Below are positions 1-9,439 of a stretch of DNA of 64,000 bases, one piece after another. The DNA comes from Proteus vulgaris (GTDB lineage: Bacteria > Pseudomonadota > Gammaproteobacteria > Enterobacterales > Enterobacteriaceae), in NCBI GenBank assembly GCA_901472505.1, contig LR590468.1, positions 2,889,501-2,953,500 of the forward strand. Direction: 5' to 3'. The translations under genes were made by a program, and so were the position numbers. The notes under the pieces are model-generated. The model saw only the letters and a program-made list of their open reading frames with translations. It did no database searches and was not told where the DNA came from. The first letter of the stretch is position 1; every line of letters begins with the position of its first letter.

Positions 1-93
1 AACCTGCTCAATACGGGAGCCGTTAATGATAATGGCGTGGTTTTCTAAACGGTCGTAACCTGTATAAATAACAGCATTTGTTAAGGCAAACAT
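1..93 (-). CDS. nagA: N-acetylglucosamine-6-phosphate deacetylase, N-terminal fragment
   Basis: Only the first 31 codons lie in the window; the gene runs off the left edge. The ATG is at 93-91 on the minus strand and the frame stays open to base 1. The peptide begins MFALTNAVIYTGYDRLENHA, which follows the start of enterobacterial NagA. Position directly downstream of nagB in the same direction is the classical nagBA order. NagA removes the acetyl group from GlcNAc-6-phosphate to give the substrate of NagB. Identification rests on the short N-terminus plus synteny. Confidence 0.85.
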   Translation of the reverse strand, partial: MFALTNAVIYTGYDRLENHAIIINGSRIEQV

Positions 94-217
94 ACCTTTG
101 TCTCCTGATAAGGGAAGTCAATCTAAAAAGCCGATATCAGCCAGCAAATTCTGGCTGATAAGTAAGAGAGCTTAGCCTTTTCCACTACTTAATCAGTAGG
201 TACTTATTTTACTAAAC

Positions 218-1024
218 TTAGTCTTGGTATTTCTGACACTCTTGCGCTTCAATCTGTTGGAAATAACGCAATGTTTTAACACGTAATTCCATTGTGGCAG
301 GATCATCACACACTATAATTGCTTTCGGATGAAGCTGAACACACGAAATGGTCCATAAATGGTTAACTGCGCCTTCAGTGGCGGCATGTACAGCTTGTGC
401 TTTATTAAAACCTGTTGCCAAAATCATTAATTCTTCAGAATCTAATAATGTGCCAACACCCACAGTCAGTGCGTATTTAGGAACATGATTAACATTATTA
501 TCGAAGAAACGTGAATTCGCTAAACGCGTGTCTTCGGTGAGTGTCTTCATGCGAGTGCGTGAAGATAGTGATGATGCCGGTTCATTAAAAGCGATGTGAC
601 CGTCATTACCAACACCACCCATAAACAGATTGATTTTGCCATAAGACTTTATTTTAGCCTCATAACGGGCACATTCTGCTTCTGGATCTTCTGCGTTGCC
701 GTTTAATAAATTGATATTTTCATCTTTAATATCAATATGATTAAAAAAGTTTTCATACATAAAAGTACGATAACTTTGTGAATGATCTGATGGAATACCA
801 ACATATTCATCCATATTGAATGTCACCACGTGTTGAAAACTGACTTTTCCAGCACGGTGTAATTCAATCAGTTCTTTATATGTTGCCAATGGCGTGCCAC
901 CAGTCGGTAAACCAAGTACAAAAGGGCGATCTGCGGTTGGGTTAAATGCGTTGATCTTCTCAACGATATAATTTGCAGACCATTTACCAACTTGTTTTGC
1001 CGTAGATAGGGGGATTAACCTCAT
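218..1024 (-). CDS. nagB: glucosamine-6-phosphate deaminase
   Basis: A 268-aa protein that converts glucosamine-6-phosphate to fructose-6-phosphate and ammonia, the last step of amino-sugar breakdown. The start is placed at ATG 1024-1022 ([10 protein letters not shown]) rather than an in-frame start 8 codons upstream, because this matches the family N-terminus and GAGG sits just before it. Visible motifs are the phosphate-binding GLPTGGTP (38-45), NMDEY with Asp72, and [14 protein letters not shown] carrying Asp141, His143 and Glu148, the family's catalytic residues. nagA follows after about 120 bases on the same strand, and nagE is divergent with a shared control region that contains CRP- and NagC-like sites, so induction by GlcNAc-6-phosphate is expected. 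Confidence 0.97.
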   Translation of the reverse strand: MRLIPLSTAKQVGKWSANYIVEKINAFNPTADRPFVLGLPTGGTPLATYKELIELHRAGKVSFQHVVTFNMDEYVGIPSDHSQSYRTFMYENFFNHIDIKDENINLLNGNAEDPEAECARYEAKIKSYGKINLFMGGVGNDGHIAFNEPASSLSSRTRMKTLTEDTRLANSRFFDNNVNHVPKYALTVGVGTLLDSEELMILATGFNKAQAVHAATEGAVNHLWTISCVQLHPKAIIVCDDPATMELRVKTLRYFQQIEAQECQKYQD

Positions 1025-1223
1025 AGTAACCTCATAGAAAAAAGACAAATCTGATAATTCATGAAGGTGTTATTTCATTGTGTGATTATCAGTGGCTCAT
1101 CTATAACACGAATTTCTTTTCATTTTTAGTCGATGATCTAATTTGTCCCGCCAAAAGATATTTTTAATCATAAAATAAGCTTTCTGACTTAGCCAGCATT
1201 TCAGCTAAAAAATATACTATATT

Positions 1224-1239
1224 GGTGACTTAAATCACA
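1224..1239 (+). promoter_or_regulatory. CRP-like binding site upstream of nagE
   Basis: GGTGA-CTTAAA-TCACA matches the CRP consensus TGTGA-N6-TCACA in 9 of 10 conserved positions with the correct 6-base spacer. It lies about 140 bases upstream of the nagE start in the nagB-nagE divergent region, which fits the known cAMP-CRP activation of nag genes in enterobacteria. Confidence 0.7.
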
Positions 1240-1249
1240 AATTATGACT

Positions 1250-1275
1250 AATTAATTTGCGATACGAAATAAATT
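1250..1275. promoter_or_regulatory. NagC/Mlc-like operator upstream of nagE
   Basis: ATTTGCGATACGAAAT at the centre of this stretch is an imperfect palindrome with flanking A/T runs. That is the layout of NagC operators (A/T arms around a TTCG/CGAA-like core). It begins 11 bases after the CRP-like site. Assigned by resemblance and context only; a second operator nearer nagB was not identified. Confidence 0.5.
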
Positions 1276-1378
1276 TTTTAGACTAAAAATGGAATTAAAT
1301 AATTAGCTCATCAATTTTTTATAAAATATGAATGAGTATGAATAAGATCCCGTATAGGGGCTATCCAAGGGGGAGTTT

Positions 1379-3421
1379 GTGAATATTTTAAGTTATCTGC
1401 AGAAGATAGGACGGGCACTGATGGTGCCAGTTGCTACATTACCTGCAGCAGCAATTCTGATGGGGATTGGCTACTGGATTGATCCAGTAGGCTGGGGTAG
1501 TGATAACGCGCTTGCTGCCTTACTCATCAAATCTGGTGCTGCTATTATCGACAATATGTCAGTTTTGTTCGCCATCGGTGTTGCTTATGGTATGTCAAAA
1601 GACAAAGATGGTGCTGCCGCTTTAACGGGGTTTGTGAGTTTCTTGGTTGTCACAACGCTCTGTTCACCGGCGGCGGTTTCCATGATCAAAGGTATTCCAT
1701 TAGAAGAAGTACCTGCTGCATTTGGTAAAATAGAGAACCAATTCGTGGGGATTTTAGTGGGTGTGCTTTCAGCGGAACTTTATAACCGCTTTAGCCAAGT
1801 TGAATTGCCTCTCGCGCTCTCTTTCTTTAGTGGTCGACGTTTAGTTCCTATTTTAGCGTCATTTCTCATGATCATCGTCGCCTTTATCTTAATGTATGTC
1901 TGGCCTGTTATTTATGGCGGATTAGTCAGCTTTGGTGAAAGTATTAAAGATATGGGGGCATTGGGTGCCGGTATTTACGCATTCTTTAACCGCTTATTAA
2001 TTCCTGTTGGTCTACATCACGCGTTGAACTCTGTATTCTGGTTTGACGTTGCGGGTATCAATGATATTCCTAATTTCCTTGCGGGTCAGAAATCTATCGA
2101 TGCGGGCTTAGCGACTGTGGGGGTAACAGGTCGTTATCAAGCAGGTTTCTTCCCTGTAATGATGTTTGGTTTGCCAGGTGCTGCGCTTGCAATTTATCAC
2201 TGTGCACGTAAAGAAAATAAAGCAAAAGTGGCTGGTATTATGATGGCGGGTGCATTTGCTGCATTCTTCACCGGTATCACTGAACCGCTCGAATTCTCAT
2301 TTATGTTTGTTGCGCCAGTGCTTTATGTTATTCACGCATTCTTAATGGCAATCTCTGTTTATATTGCTGCAAGTATGGAGTGGATATCAGGATTTGGCTT
2401 TAGTGCGGGCTTAGTGGATATGTTCTTATCCTCTCGTAACCCACTTGCTGTGCACTGGTACATGCTGATTGTCCAAGGTATTGTGTTCTTCTTCATTTAC
2501 TACGGTATTTTCCGTTTCACTATCACGAAATTCAACTTAAAAACACCGGGTCGTGAAGATGACGTGTCTGGTGATGAAACCGCAGATGGTTATAATGAAG
2601 ATATCACAACAGCGCCTGCAAATAGCAAAGAAGGTGTCCAGCAGGAAGCTCGTCAATATATCGCGGCTATCGGTGGTTCTGATAACTTAACTGGTATTGA
2701 TGCTTGCATTACACGTTTACGCTTAAATGTAAAAGATGCCACGCTTGTTAATGATGCCTATGCAAAACGCTTAGGTGCATCAGGTGTTATTCGCTTAAAC
2801 AAACAAAGTGTTCAAGTGATTGTGGGTACGCGCGCAGAGCTTGTGGCTAACGCAATGCGTGATGTATTAACGCAAGGTCCCGTTGCCGCTTATGAAGGTG
2901 CATCTGCTTCAACCGTGTCTACTGAAAAAACACCTGTAAAACAAGCTAATGCTAATGCAAAAGTATTACTTGAAATGATTGCACCTTTTGATGGTGAAAT
3001 TGTGGCATTAAACGATGTGCCTGATGAAGCTTTCTCAAGTGGTGTTGTAGGGGATGGCCTTGCGATTAAACCAACCTCTAATATTGTTATGGCACCTGCA
3101 ACGGGCTCAGTCGTTAAGATTTTTGAGACTAACCATGCATTTTGTATTGAAACTGATAATGGTGTTGAAATCATCGTTCATATGGGGATTGATACTGTTG
3201 CATTAGGTGGTAAAGGCTTTAAGCGTTTAGTTGAGGAAGGCGCAGACGTTAAAGTCGGCCAACCTATCTTAGAATTAGATCTAGAATATCTGAACGCTAA
3301 TGCTAAATCGATTATAAGCCCTGTCATTGTCAGCAATATTGATGATTTTGATAAAATTGCTGAACAAGTTACTGGTGATGTGGTTGGAAATAAAACCATT
3401 ATCTACAAAGTATTAAAATAA
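1379..3421 (+). CDS. nagE: PTS N-acetylglucosamine transporter, EIICBA
   Basis: A 680-aa inner-membrane permease that imports and phosphorylates N-acetylglucosamine. Domain order is C-B-A: a polytopic EIIC half (about 1-385) with the GLHHALNSVFWF signature; an EIIB domain whose phosphorylated cysteine is Cys443 in GIDACITRLRL; and a crr-like EIIA domain with the active histidine His601 in IIVHMGIDT. The start is a GTG preceded by a strong purine-rich site (AAGGGGGAG). The protein is somewhat longer than E. coli NagE (about 648 aa). It is transcribed away from nagBA, with CRP- and NagC-like sites between them, and is followed by an intrinsic terminator. Confidence 0.96.
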   Translation: MNILSYLQKIGRALMVPVATLPAAAILMGIGYWIDPVGWGSDNALAALLIKSGAAIIDNMSVLFAIGVAYGMSKDKDGAAALTGFVSFLVVTTLCSPAAVSMIKGIPLEEVPAAFGKIENQFVGILVGVLSAELYNRFSQVELPLALSFFSGRRLVPILASFLMIIVAFILMYVWPVIYGGLVSFGESIKDMGALGAGIYAFFNRLLIPVGLHHALNSVFWFDVAGINDIPNFLAGQKSIDAGLATVGVTGRYQAGFFPVMMFGLPGAALAIYHCARKENKAKVAGIMMAGAFAAFFTGITEPLEFSFMFVAPVLYVIHAFLMAISVYIAASMEWISGFGFSAGLVDMFLSSRNPLAVHWYMLIVQGIVFFFIYYGIFRFTITKFNLKTPGREDDVSGDETADGYNEDITTAPANSKEGVQQEARQYIAAIGGSDNLTGIDACITRLRLNVKDATLVNDAYAKRLGASGVIRLNKQSVQVIVGTRAELVANAMRDVLTQGPVAAYEGASASTVSTEKTPVKQANANAKVLLEMIAPFDGEIVALNDVPDEAFSSGVVGDGLAIKPTSNIVMAPATGSVVKIFETNHAFCIETDNGVEIIVHMGIDTVALGGKGFKRLVEEGADVKVGQPILELDLEYLNANAKSIISPVIVSNIDDFDKIAEQVTGDVVGNKTIIYKVLK

Positions 3422-3475
3422 ATTCTATACAGATATTTAATCCTCTATAAAGAGATGGTTAAATAAGACGATAAA

Positions 3476-3507
3476 ACGGGGAGTCTTTCAAACTTCCCGT
3501 TTTTTTA
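3476..3507 (+). terminator. intrinsic terminator after nagE
   Basis: The stem ACGGGGAGT / ACTTCCCGT with a 7-base loop is followed by a run of seven T residues. It lies 55 bases downstream of the nagE stop and before glnS, so nagE is terminated separately. Confidence 0.85.
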
Positions 3508-3612
3508 TCTCTATTTTGATAAATATCTCAGGGGTGTATTTCGCTAAGGTATTTATGAAACCTGCTTATTGGATTATAGTGGGTTAATTATGCGTTTTGC
3601 TTTGAGGAAAAA

Positions 3613-5286
3613 ATGACCATGAATGAGGCAGATGCCCGCCCAACTAACTTTATTCGTCAAATAATCGACGAAGATCTGGCAACAGGGAAACATGATAGCG
3701 TGCATACGCGTTTCCCACCTGAACCTAATGGCTATCTTCATATCGGCCATGCGAAATCAATTTGTCTGAATTTTGGTATTGCTAAAGATTACCAGGGTAA
3801 ATGTAATTTACGTTTTGATGATACCAATCCAGTAAAAGAAGATATTGAGTATATCAACTCAATTCAAAAAGATGTTCAGTGGTTAGGTTTCCAATGGGAA
3901 GGTAGCGTTCATTACTCCTCAGATTATTTTGATCAACTTTACCAATATGCGATTGAGTTGATTAATAAAGGCTTAGCTTATGTTGATGAGTTGAGCGCTG
4001 AAGAAATTCGTGAATACCGCGGTACATTAAAAGAGCCCGGCAAAAATAGCCCTTATCGCTCACGTAGCGTAGAAGAAAACTTGGCACTATTTGAAAAAAT
4101 GCGTGCAGGGGGTTTTGAAGAAGGAAAAGCGTGTCTACGTGCGAAAATTGATATGGCATCACCCTTTATCGTTATGCGTGATCCAGTACTTTATCGTATT
4201 AAATTCGCTGAACACCATCAAACTGGGAATAAATGGTGCATTTACCCAATGTATGATTTTACCCACTGTATTTCTGATGCACTGGAAAATATCACACATT
4301 CTTTATGTACGTTAGAATTCCAAGATAACCGTCGTTTATATGATTGGGTGTTGGATAACATCACTATCCCTTGCCATCCTCGTCAATATGAATTCTCACG
4401 TCTTAACCTTGAATACACTGTGATGTCAAAGCGTAAGTTGAATCAACTTGTGACAGAAAACATTGTTGATGGTTGGGATGACCCTCGTATGCCAACGATT
4501 TCAGGCTTACGTCGTCGTGGATATACCGCTGATTCTATTCGTGAATTCTGTTTACGTATTGGTGTAACGAAACAAGAAAATAATGTTGAAATGGCGGCTT
4601 TAGAATCTTGTATTCGTGATGATTTAAATGAAAACGCACCACGTGCAATGGCTGTTATCGATCCCGTTCGTTTAGTTATTGAGAATATGCCAGAAGGTGA
4701 AGAGATTTTAACTGCACCGAATCATCCGAATAAACCTGAAATGGGGACTCGAAAAGTACCTTTTAGTCGTGAAATTTATATTGATCGTGCTGACTTTAAA
4801 GAAGAAGCAAATCGCCAATATAAACGTCTAGTTTTAGGAAAAGAAGTACGTTTACGTAATGCTTATGTGATTAAAGCAGAACGTGTTGAAAAAGACGAAC
4901 AAGGTGAAATCACAACCATTTACTGTACTTACGACCCAGAGACCTTAAATAAAGATCCTGCGGATGGACGTAAAGTAAAAGGTGTTATTCATTGGGTTAG
5001 CATTCCACATGCCATTCCTGCTGAGATTCGTCTTTATGATCGACTGTTTAGCGTACCTAATCCTGCTGCAGAAGAAGATTTCTTATCAACAATTAACCCT
5101 GAATCTTTAGTTATTCGTGAAGGTTTTGTTGAGCGTAGCTTAAAAGATGCGGCTATCGAAAAAGCGTATCAGTTTGAGCGTGAAGGCTATTTCTGTGCTG
5201 ATAAACTATCAACAGCAGATAAGTTAGTGTTTAACCGTACCGTGGGTTTACGTGACACTTGGGCGAAGATTTCTCAGCAAGGTTAA
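3613..5286 (+). CDS. glnS: glutaminyl-tRNA synthetase
   Basis: A 557-aa cytoplasmic class I aminoacyl-tRNA synthetase that charges tRNA-Gln. It carries the HIGH motif at about residues 43-46 (YLHIGHAK) and the KMSKS-type loop VMSKR near residue 270, and is near-identical to enterobacterial GlnS along its length (E. coli 554 aa). Two ATGs compete for the start: 3613 (MTMNEAD) and 3619 (MNEAD). The GAGGAAA purine tract ends 2 bases before the first and 8 before the second, and the second aligns better with the E. coli N-terminus, so the true start may be 3619. Single-gene unit with its own terminator. Confidence 0.97.
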   Translation: MTMNEADARPTNFIRQIIDEDLATGKHDSVHTRFPPEPNGYLHIGHAKSICLNFGIAKDYQGKCNLRFDDTNPVKEDIEYINSIQKDVQWLGFQWEGSVHYSSDYFDQLYQYAIELINKGLAYVDELSAEEIREYRGTLKEPGKNSPYRSRSVEENLALFEKMRAGGFEEGKACLRAKIDMASPFIVMRDPVLYRIKFAEHHQTGNKWCIYPMYDFTHCISDALENITHSLCTLEFQDNRRLYDWVLDNITIPCHPRQYEFSRLNLEYTVMSKRKLNQLVTENIVDGWDDPRMPTISGLRRRGYTADSIREFCLRIGVTKQENNVEMAALESCIRDDLNENAPRAMAVIDPVRLVIENMPEGEEILTAPNHPNKPEMGTRKVPFSREIYIDRADFKEEANRQYKRLVLGKEVRLRNAYVIKAERVEKDEQGEITTIYCTYDPETLNKDPADGRKVKGVIHWVSIPHAIPAEIRLYDRLFSVPNPAAEEDFLSTINPESLVIREGFVERSLKDAAIEKAYQFEREGYFCADKLSTADKLVFNRTVGLRDTWAKISQQG

Positions 5287-5336
5287 TTTGAACTTTTTTA
5301 AGTTACATTGAGTATAATTAAAGCTTAAATTAATAG

Positions 5337-5370
5337 AATGCTCGGTAATTATTTATCGAGCATTTTTTTA
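5337..5370 (+). terminator. intrinsic terminator after glnS
   Basis: The hairpin AATGCTCG / CGAGCATT is followed by a T tract, about 50 bases beyond the glnS stop codon. Confidence 0.85.
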
Positions 5371-5802
5371 TCTGTTTTACCGCTTATCTTGACTGATTTT
5401 TCATCTATTGATATTAAATATTTACTATTCTTAATTTAATTAGTCTCTCGTTTTCTCTTTTTTAGGTGATAAATTTCTATTTGTTTCGTTTGAAATAGTT
5501 TATTCACTATCGCTTTATTCTTTTGTTTTTTCAGATCATCACGCTAAATAAAGCTGTAATAAGAAAAATGTGATTCATACCTCATATTTTACATTGTTAA
5601 AAAAGATTATTTATAAATACTACTTATTATTCTTTTCTATAAAAACGAAATCTAATATCAATTAAAGATTGATTTAAAAAATTATTTTAAATCAATGCAT
5701 TATATTTTTTTTAAATAGAGTATTATAAACGTAAGAAAGTGAAACGATCATTTAGTTATGTGCCCTTGGTCATATTTTGATAAAAATTCTTTTTTTGGGG
5801 TT

Positions 5803-5827
5803 GATAATTCGCGTCGCGAAAAATATG
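5803..5827. promoter_or_regulatory. NagC-like operator upstream of chiP
   Basis: TTCGCGTCGCGAA (5808-5820) is a perfect 13-base palindrome flanked by A/T arms, the form expected of a NagC/Mlc operator. chiP is a NagC target in E. coli, and the site lies about 110 bases upstream of the chiP start. The assignment to NagC rather than Mlc is inference. Confidence 0.6.
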
Positions 5828-5911
5828 CTGTTTCTAACCTAATTTAGGTTTTTTCCCCAATTGGGGTTTTATATTTGGAAATAGGCATCGTGCTTATTTC
5901 TTTTTTAGTCA

Positions 5912-5926
5912 AAGTCGAAGAGGAAA
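5912..5926 (+). promoter_or_regulatory. chiP ribosome binding site, possible ChiX pairing site
   Basis: AAGTCGAAGAGGAAA covers the Shine-Dalgarno of chiP. In E. coli and Salmonella the small RNA ChiX pairs across the chiP ribosome binding site through a GUCAAAGAGGAA-like target. The sequence here differs from that mainly by one base (GTCGAAGAGGAA). This suggests the sRNA control is conserved; the chiX gene itself is not in the window. Confidence 0.45.
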
Positions 5927-5933
5927 CAATGCT

Positions 5934-7328
5934 ATGGTTATGCAACATGCTAAACCAGGCAGGGTGGCACTTGCCGTTATAGGCGCATTGCTTGTAACTG
6001 CACTACCTGCAAAAATGTCTCATGCTGAAGGGTTTATTGATGACTCAACTTTAACGGGTGGCCTTTTTTATTGGCAACGTGATCGTGACAGAAAAGAGTT
6101 AACACCAAATAGTCCTGATTACGGCAAATACAAAGCTAACCTACATCATTCTACATTCAACGCTAATTTAGATTTTTCTTCCGGTTATCTAGGCGATTTT
6201 ATTGGTTTTGATTTAGCGGCTTTTGGCGCAGCTGAGCTGAATAATAGTGGCCCAGCGGCACCTAATGAAATCGGCTTTAGCGATGCTAAAAGTCGTTGGG
6301 ATGAAAAATGGACAGGCGATCGCAGTGGTATGAGCGTGTATAAAGCCGCTGCAAAATTCAAATTAGGTAACTTTTGGGCCCAAGGTGGCTATATTCAACC
6401 TAAAGGTCAAAGCTTATTGCGTCCGCACTGGAGTTTCTTACCGGGAACTTATCGCGGCGCGGAAGCAGGTGCCGTTTTTGATTTCGATAAAAGTGGTGAA
6501 TTATCTTTCTCCTATATGTGGACTGATGAATATAAAGCACCGTGGTATCGGAATATGTATAACTTCCGTAAAGCTGATCTAGAAACGAATATCAGCTATC
6601 TTCACTCTTTTGGCGCTAAATATGATTTTAAAAATAGCTTAGTGTTAGAAGCGGCATTCGGTCAGGCTGATGGCTATATCGACCAGTATTTTGGTAAAGT
6701 CTCTTATGATTTCCCAATTGCTGATAATGCATTAAGAACATCTTATCAATTCTATGGTGCTAAAGATAAAGTGACGGGAGGAGGGGTTAATGACGTCTAT
6801 GATGGGCTGGCATGGCTACAAGCGCTGACTTTCGGTTATACCTACAATGTCTTTGATTTCAAAGTAGAAGGTACATGGGTTAAAGCAGAAGGTAATCAAG
6901 GTTATTTTTTACAACGTATGACGCCAGGTTGGGCGACATCAAATGGTCGTCTTGATATTTGGTGGGATGGTCGTTCTGACTTTAACGCGAATGGTGAAAA
7001 AGCCCTTTATGCTGGCGTGATGTATGATCTGAAAAACTGGGATCTATCAGGCTGGGCAGTAGGAACTTCTTATATTTACGCATGGGATGCTAAGCCAAGT
7101 GGTAAAGCCATTTATGACCAAGGACAACGCATCAGAGAAAGTGCATGGAATGCGGATATTATGTATACGGTTCAAGAAGGTCGCGCTAAAGGAACACTCT
7201 TTAAGCTTCATTATACCCGTTATGATAATCATTCCGATATTCCAAGCTATGAAGGTGGTTTTGGTAATATTTTCCAAGACGAAAAAGACGTTAAATTTAA
7301 CGTAATTATGCCATTTACTATTTTCTAA
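5934..7328 (+). CDS. chiP: chitoporin, OprD-family outer membrane porin
   Basis: A 464-aa protein with a signal peptide (basic start, hydrophobic [16 protein letters not shown], likely cleavage after SHA near residue 31) and a beta-barrel body rich in alternating aromatic residues, ending in phenylalanine (MPFTIF), typical of outer membrane porins. Sequence and position after glnS match E. coli ChiP (YbfM), which admits chitosugars. An out-of-frame ATG at 5929 is ignored; the ATG at 5934 is 9 bases after AGGA. No chiQ lipoprotein gene follows, unlike E. coli. Expected regulation is NagC repression and ChiX pairing at the ribosome binding site. Confidence 0.88.
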   Translation: MVMQHAKPGRVALAVIGALLVTALPAKMSHAEGFIDDSTLTGGLFYWQRDRDRKELTPNSPDYGKYKANLHHSTFNANLDFSSGYLGDFIGFDLAAFGAAELNNSGPAAPNEIGFSDAKSRWDEKWTGDRSGMSVYKAAAKFKLGNFWAQGGYIQPKGQSLLRPHWSFLPGTYRGAEAGAVFDFDKSGELSFSYMWTDEYKAPWYRNMYNFRKADLETNISYLHSFGAKYDFKNSLVLEAAFGQADGYIDQYFGKVSYDFPIADNALRTSYQFYGAKDKVTGGGVNDVYDGLAWLQALTFGYTYNVFDFKVEGTWVKAEGNQGYFLQRMTPGWATSNGRLDIWWDGRSDFNANGEKALYAGVMYDLKNWDLSGWAVGTSYIYAWDAKPSGKAIYDQGQRIRESAWNADIMYTVQEGRAKGTLFKLHYTRYDNHSDIPSYEGGFGNIFQDEKDVKFNVIMPFTIF

Positions 7329-7340
7329 TATTAGTGTGAG

Positions 7341-7368
7341 GGGTAAAGTGTATTATTGCACTTTATCC
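7341..7368 (+). terminator. probable terminator hairpin after chiP
   Basis: GGGTAAAGTG / CACTTTATCC forms a 10-bp stem with an 8-base loop, 12 bases after the chiP stop codon. The following T tract is weak, so it may be a partial terminator or an RNA-stabilising hairpin. Confidence 0.5.
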
Positions 7369-7876
7369 TTTATAAAAATAAAAAGTTAAATACGATTACG
7401 ATAAGTAAAAATAAGTAATAGAAAGAGTTGAGATGAGAGAATTAAAAAGCATAGATATTATTCTTAAAAATTAACTTCGTTAATAAAGTGAAGTTGTCAG
7501 TCGTAGTCATCTGTAAAAGTAAAAGAGTTGTATTAAAAAGCAGTAATGTGTTGGTTTAAAAATCGCAGTATGTCGTAAAACGTAATGAAGTAAAGTCGTC
7601 ATGTCATGTCATGTCGTCTGAGATAAATGTGAGTAGGTTATTTTTATCTCTTGTGCTTCAGTTATTTCGCAGAATTTGCGTAAGGTATTTACCCTAAAAG
7701 GCAGTCAGAGTGGGTATTGTAGTGGGAGGGTAAATACCTTTATTTTTAAATCCTTTCTTTTTCATCCTTGTGCGTTTTTTCATTCTATGGCAAATTTCTT
7801 CTCATTCATTTTATCACTCCTTATTTATTATTCTGCATTTAATGTTATTTAATAATGCACGTTTTCAGGAAGAAGC
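7369..7876. other. gene-free region between chiP and the DUF817 gene
   Basis: About 500 bases without a plausible coding frame. Notable contents are three tandem ATGTC units (7601-7615) within a patch rich in GTCGT words, and a 14-base perfect inverted repeat at 7682-7740 (separate entry). The ribosome binding site AGGAAG of the next gene lies at the right end. Confidence 0.6.
7682..7740. repeat. 14-base perfect inverted repeat
   Basis: AAGGTATTTACCCT (7682-7695) recurs as its exact reverse complement at 7727-7740, separated by 31 bases. A few T residues follow on the plus strand. It could be a long-loop transcription terminator, a pair of binding half-sites or a small mobile-element remnant; the sequence alone does not decide. 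Confidence 0.7.
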
Positions 7877-8718
7877 ATGTTAAAACGATTGGATGATTTT
7901 TTATTAGAACCTCCATTAAGGCCTTTTAAAGGTATAAAACGATTTATTGTTGAGTTTCTTTTTTTTTGGTGTAAAAGAAGCGCGTTCTTGCTTATTTGCC
8001 GGTTTTTTCTTTTTTATTTTATTTGCGGACACCCAGTAAAGGAATATTGGGTATACCTCGTTATGATGTTTTACTTATTCTTGCTATTGCTTTCCAACTG
8101 TGGATGGTATGGGGAAAACTTGAAACATGGGATGAATTAAAAGCGATCTGTTTTTTCCATATTGTGGGTTTTGTTATGGAATTATTTAAAACTTCGGCTG
8201 CGATAGGATCGTGGAAATACCCTGATTTTGCTTACACAAAGTTGTGGGAAGTGCCTTTATTTACAGGGTTTATGTATTCAGCTGTGGGGAGTTATTTAAT
8301 TCAAGCATGGCGCTTTTTAAAAGTACGAATTGAACATTATCCACCTTATTGGATGGCAACGTTGGTCGCACTTGCTATCTATATTAATTTCTTTTCTCAT
8401 CACTTTATTGGTGACTATCGTTGGTATTTAACCGCCTTTATTTTAGGTCTTTATGCGCGTAGTGTCGTTTATTTTACGCCTTATGACACAGAGCGAAAAA
8501 TGCCACTATTATTGGCTTTTGTTCTGATTGGTTTTTTTATTTGGCTTGCTGAGAATTTCGGTACATTTTTTGGTGTTTGGCAATATCCCAACCAAATTGG
8601 TGCTTGGTCTGCTGTACATGCAGGCAAATGGGGCTCTTGGTCATTATTGGTCATTGTTACATTTACTATTGTGGTTCATTTAAAACATATTAAACAGAGT
8701 ATCAGTGTGGCTAAATAG
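7877..8718 (+). pseudogene. DUF817 (YoaT-type) membrane protein, frameshifted
   Basis: This is a polytopic membrane protein of the DUF817 family; the conserved GIPRYDVLLIL, KLETWDELK, NFFSHHFIGDYRW and WQYPNQIG stretches are readable. The frame breaks twice. One T too many in the nine-T run at about 7951-7959 separates IVEF from FFGVKEARSCLFAG, and one extra T in the T run around 8003-8008 separates that from the long final frame. Removing two bases gives a 279-aa product of normal family length. The ATG at 7877 follows AGGAAG. Function is unknown. Both breaks are in T homopolymers, so sequencing error is more likely than real decay. Confidence 0.7.
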
Positions 8719-8747
8719 AGTTATTTTATCTTCAAATTTAGGGCAAT

Positions 8748-8777
8748 AAAAAAGGAACTGTGAACAGTTCCTTTTTT
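8748..8777. terminator. bidirectional terminator between the DUF817 gene and fur
   Basis: AAAAAAGGAACTG / CAGTTCCTTTTTT is a near-perfect hairpin with A and T tracts on both sides, placed between two converging genes. It can terminate both the DUF817 gene (plus) and fur (minus). Confidence 0.88.
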
Positions 8778-8802
8778 CTACTGAGAGATTATCCAGAATG
8801 AA

Positions 8803-9249
8803 TTATTTCTCATCATGTGCGTGGCTATCTTCTTTACAATTGCCTTCAGCACAGTGGCCATATAAATAAAGGCTATGATTGGAAAGTTTGATACCATGAC
8901 GTTCAGCGATGTTTCTTTGGCGCACTTCAATCGCATCATCTGTAAACTCGATAACTTTACCACAATCAAGACAAATTAAATGATCGTGATGGTGTTGTTG
9001 AGTTAATTCAAATACTGATTTACCCCCTTCAAAATTATGTCGGGTAACAATACCAGCATCGTCAAATTGGTTTAAGACGCGATACACGGTTGCCAGACCA
9101 ATCTCTTCACCGATATCGATGAGTTTTTTATAGAGATCTTCAGCACTGACATGATGGCACTCAGGATCCTGGAGCACTTCCAAGATCTTTAAGCGAGGAA
9201 GTGTAACTTTTAACCCAGCATTTTTTAACGCTTTATTATTGTCGGTCAT
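8803..9249 (-). CDS. fur: ferric uptake regulator
   Basis: A 148-aa iron-sensing repressor with an N-terminal winged helix (about 1-80) and a C-terminal metal-binding dimerisation domain. The HHHDH cluster (86-90) and the zinc-ligand pair Cys93 and Cys96 in LICLDCGK are present, as is the His/Cys-rich tail. Length equals E. coli Fur. It sits downstream of fldA on the same strand with about 190 bases between them; a Fur-box-like sequence in that gap suggests autoregulation. Confidence 0.97.
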   Translation of the reverse strand: MTDNNKALKNAGLKVTLPRLKILEVLQDPECHHVSAEDLYKKLIDIGEEIGLATVYRVLNQFDDAGIVTRHNFEGGKSVFELTQQHHHDHLICLDCGKVIEFTDDAIEVRQRNIAERHGIKLSNHSLYLYGHCAEGNCKEDSHAHDEK

Positions 9250-9403
9250 GCGGATTTAATCCTGTTGCTAATGGTGAATTTAATTTTTGTGCTCACTAAT
9301 AGGGTTTATTCATTAACGCTCGGGTGAATAAATAACCTTATTGATTATAGGCATGATATTTAAAAATAAACACCCCTACCTATCACACTATCTTAGCACA
9401 CCA

Positions 9404-9425
9404 TTGAATAATTATCATTCTCAAT
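9404..9425 (-). promoter_or_regulatory. Fur-box-like sequence upstream of fur
   Basis: Read on the minus strand, the core GAGAATGATAATTATTC matches the 19-base Fur box (GATAATGATAATCATTATC) well. It lies between the fldA stop and fur, about 155 bases before the fur ATG, which suits Fur autoregulation. Confidence 0.6.
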
Positions 9426-9439
9426 ATTGAGTATTTATT

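Larger units (their letters stand above)
1025..1378. promoter_or_regulatory. nagB/nagE divergent control region
   Basis: A 354-base AT-rich stretch between the divergent nagB and nagE starts. It holds a strong CRP-like site and a NagC-like near-palindrome (listed separately) on the nagE side. The nagE ribosome binding site is AAGGGGGAG just before the GTG at 1379. By analogy with E. coli this region should be repressed by NagC through DNA looping between two operators; I can point to only one convincing operator half of that pair. Confidence 0.7.
5371..5933. promoter_or_regulatory. chiP upstream region
   Basis: About 560 AT-rich bases between the glnS terminator and chiP with no convincing reading frame. 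It contains a perfect TTCGCG-T-CGCGAA palindrome (separate entry) and a long leader ending in the ribosome binding site AGAGGAA. Poly-T patches are frequent upstream of about 5760. The length and composition fit a complex promoter with a long untranslated leader. Confidence 0.6.
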
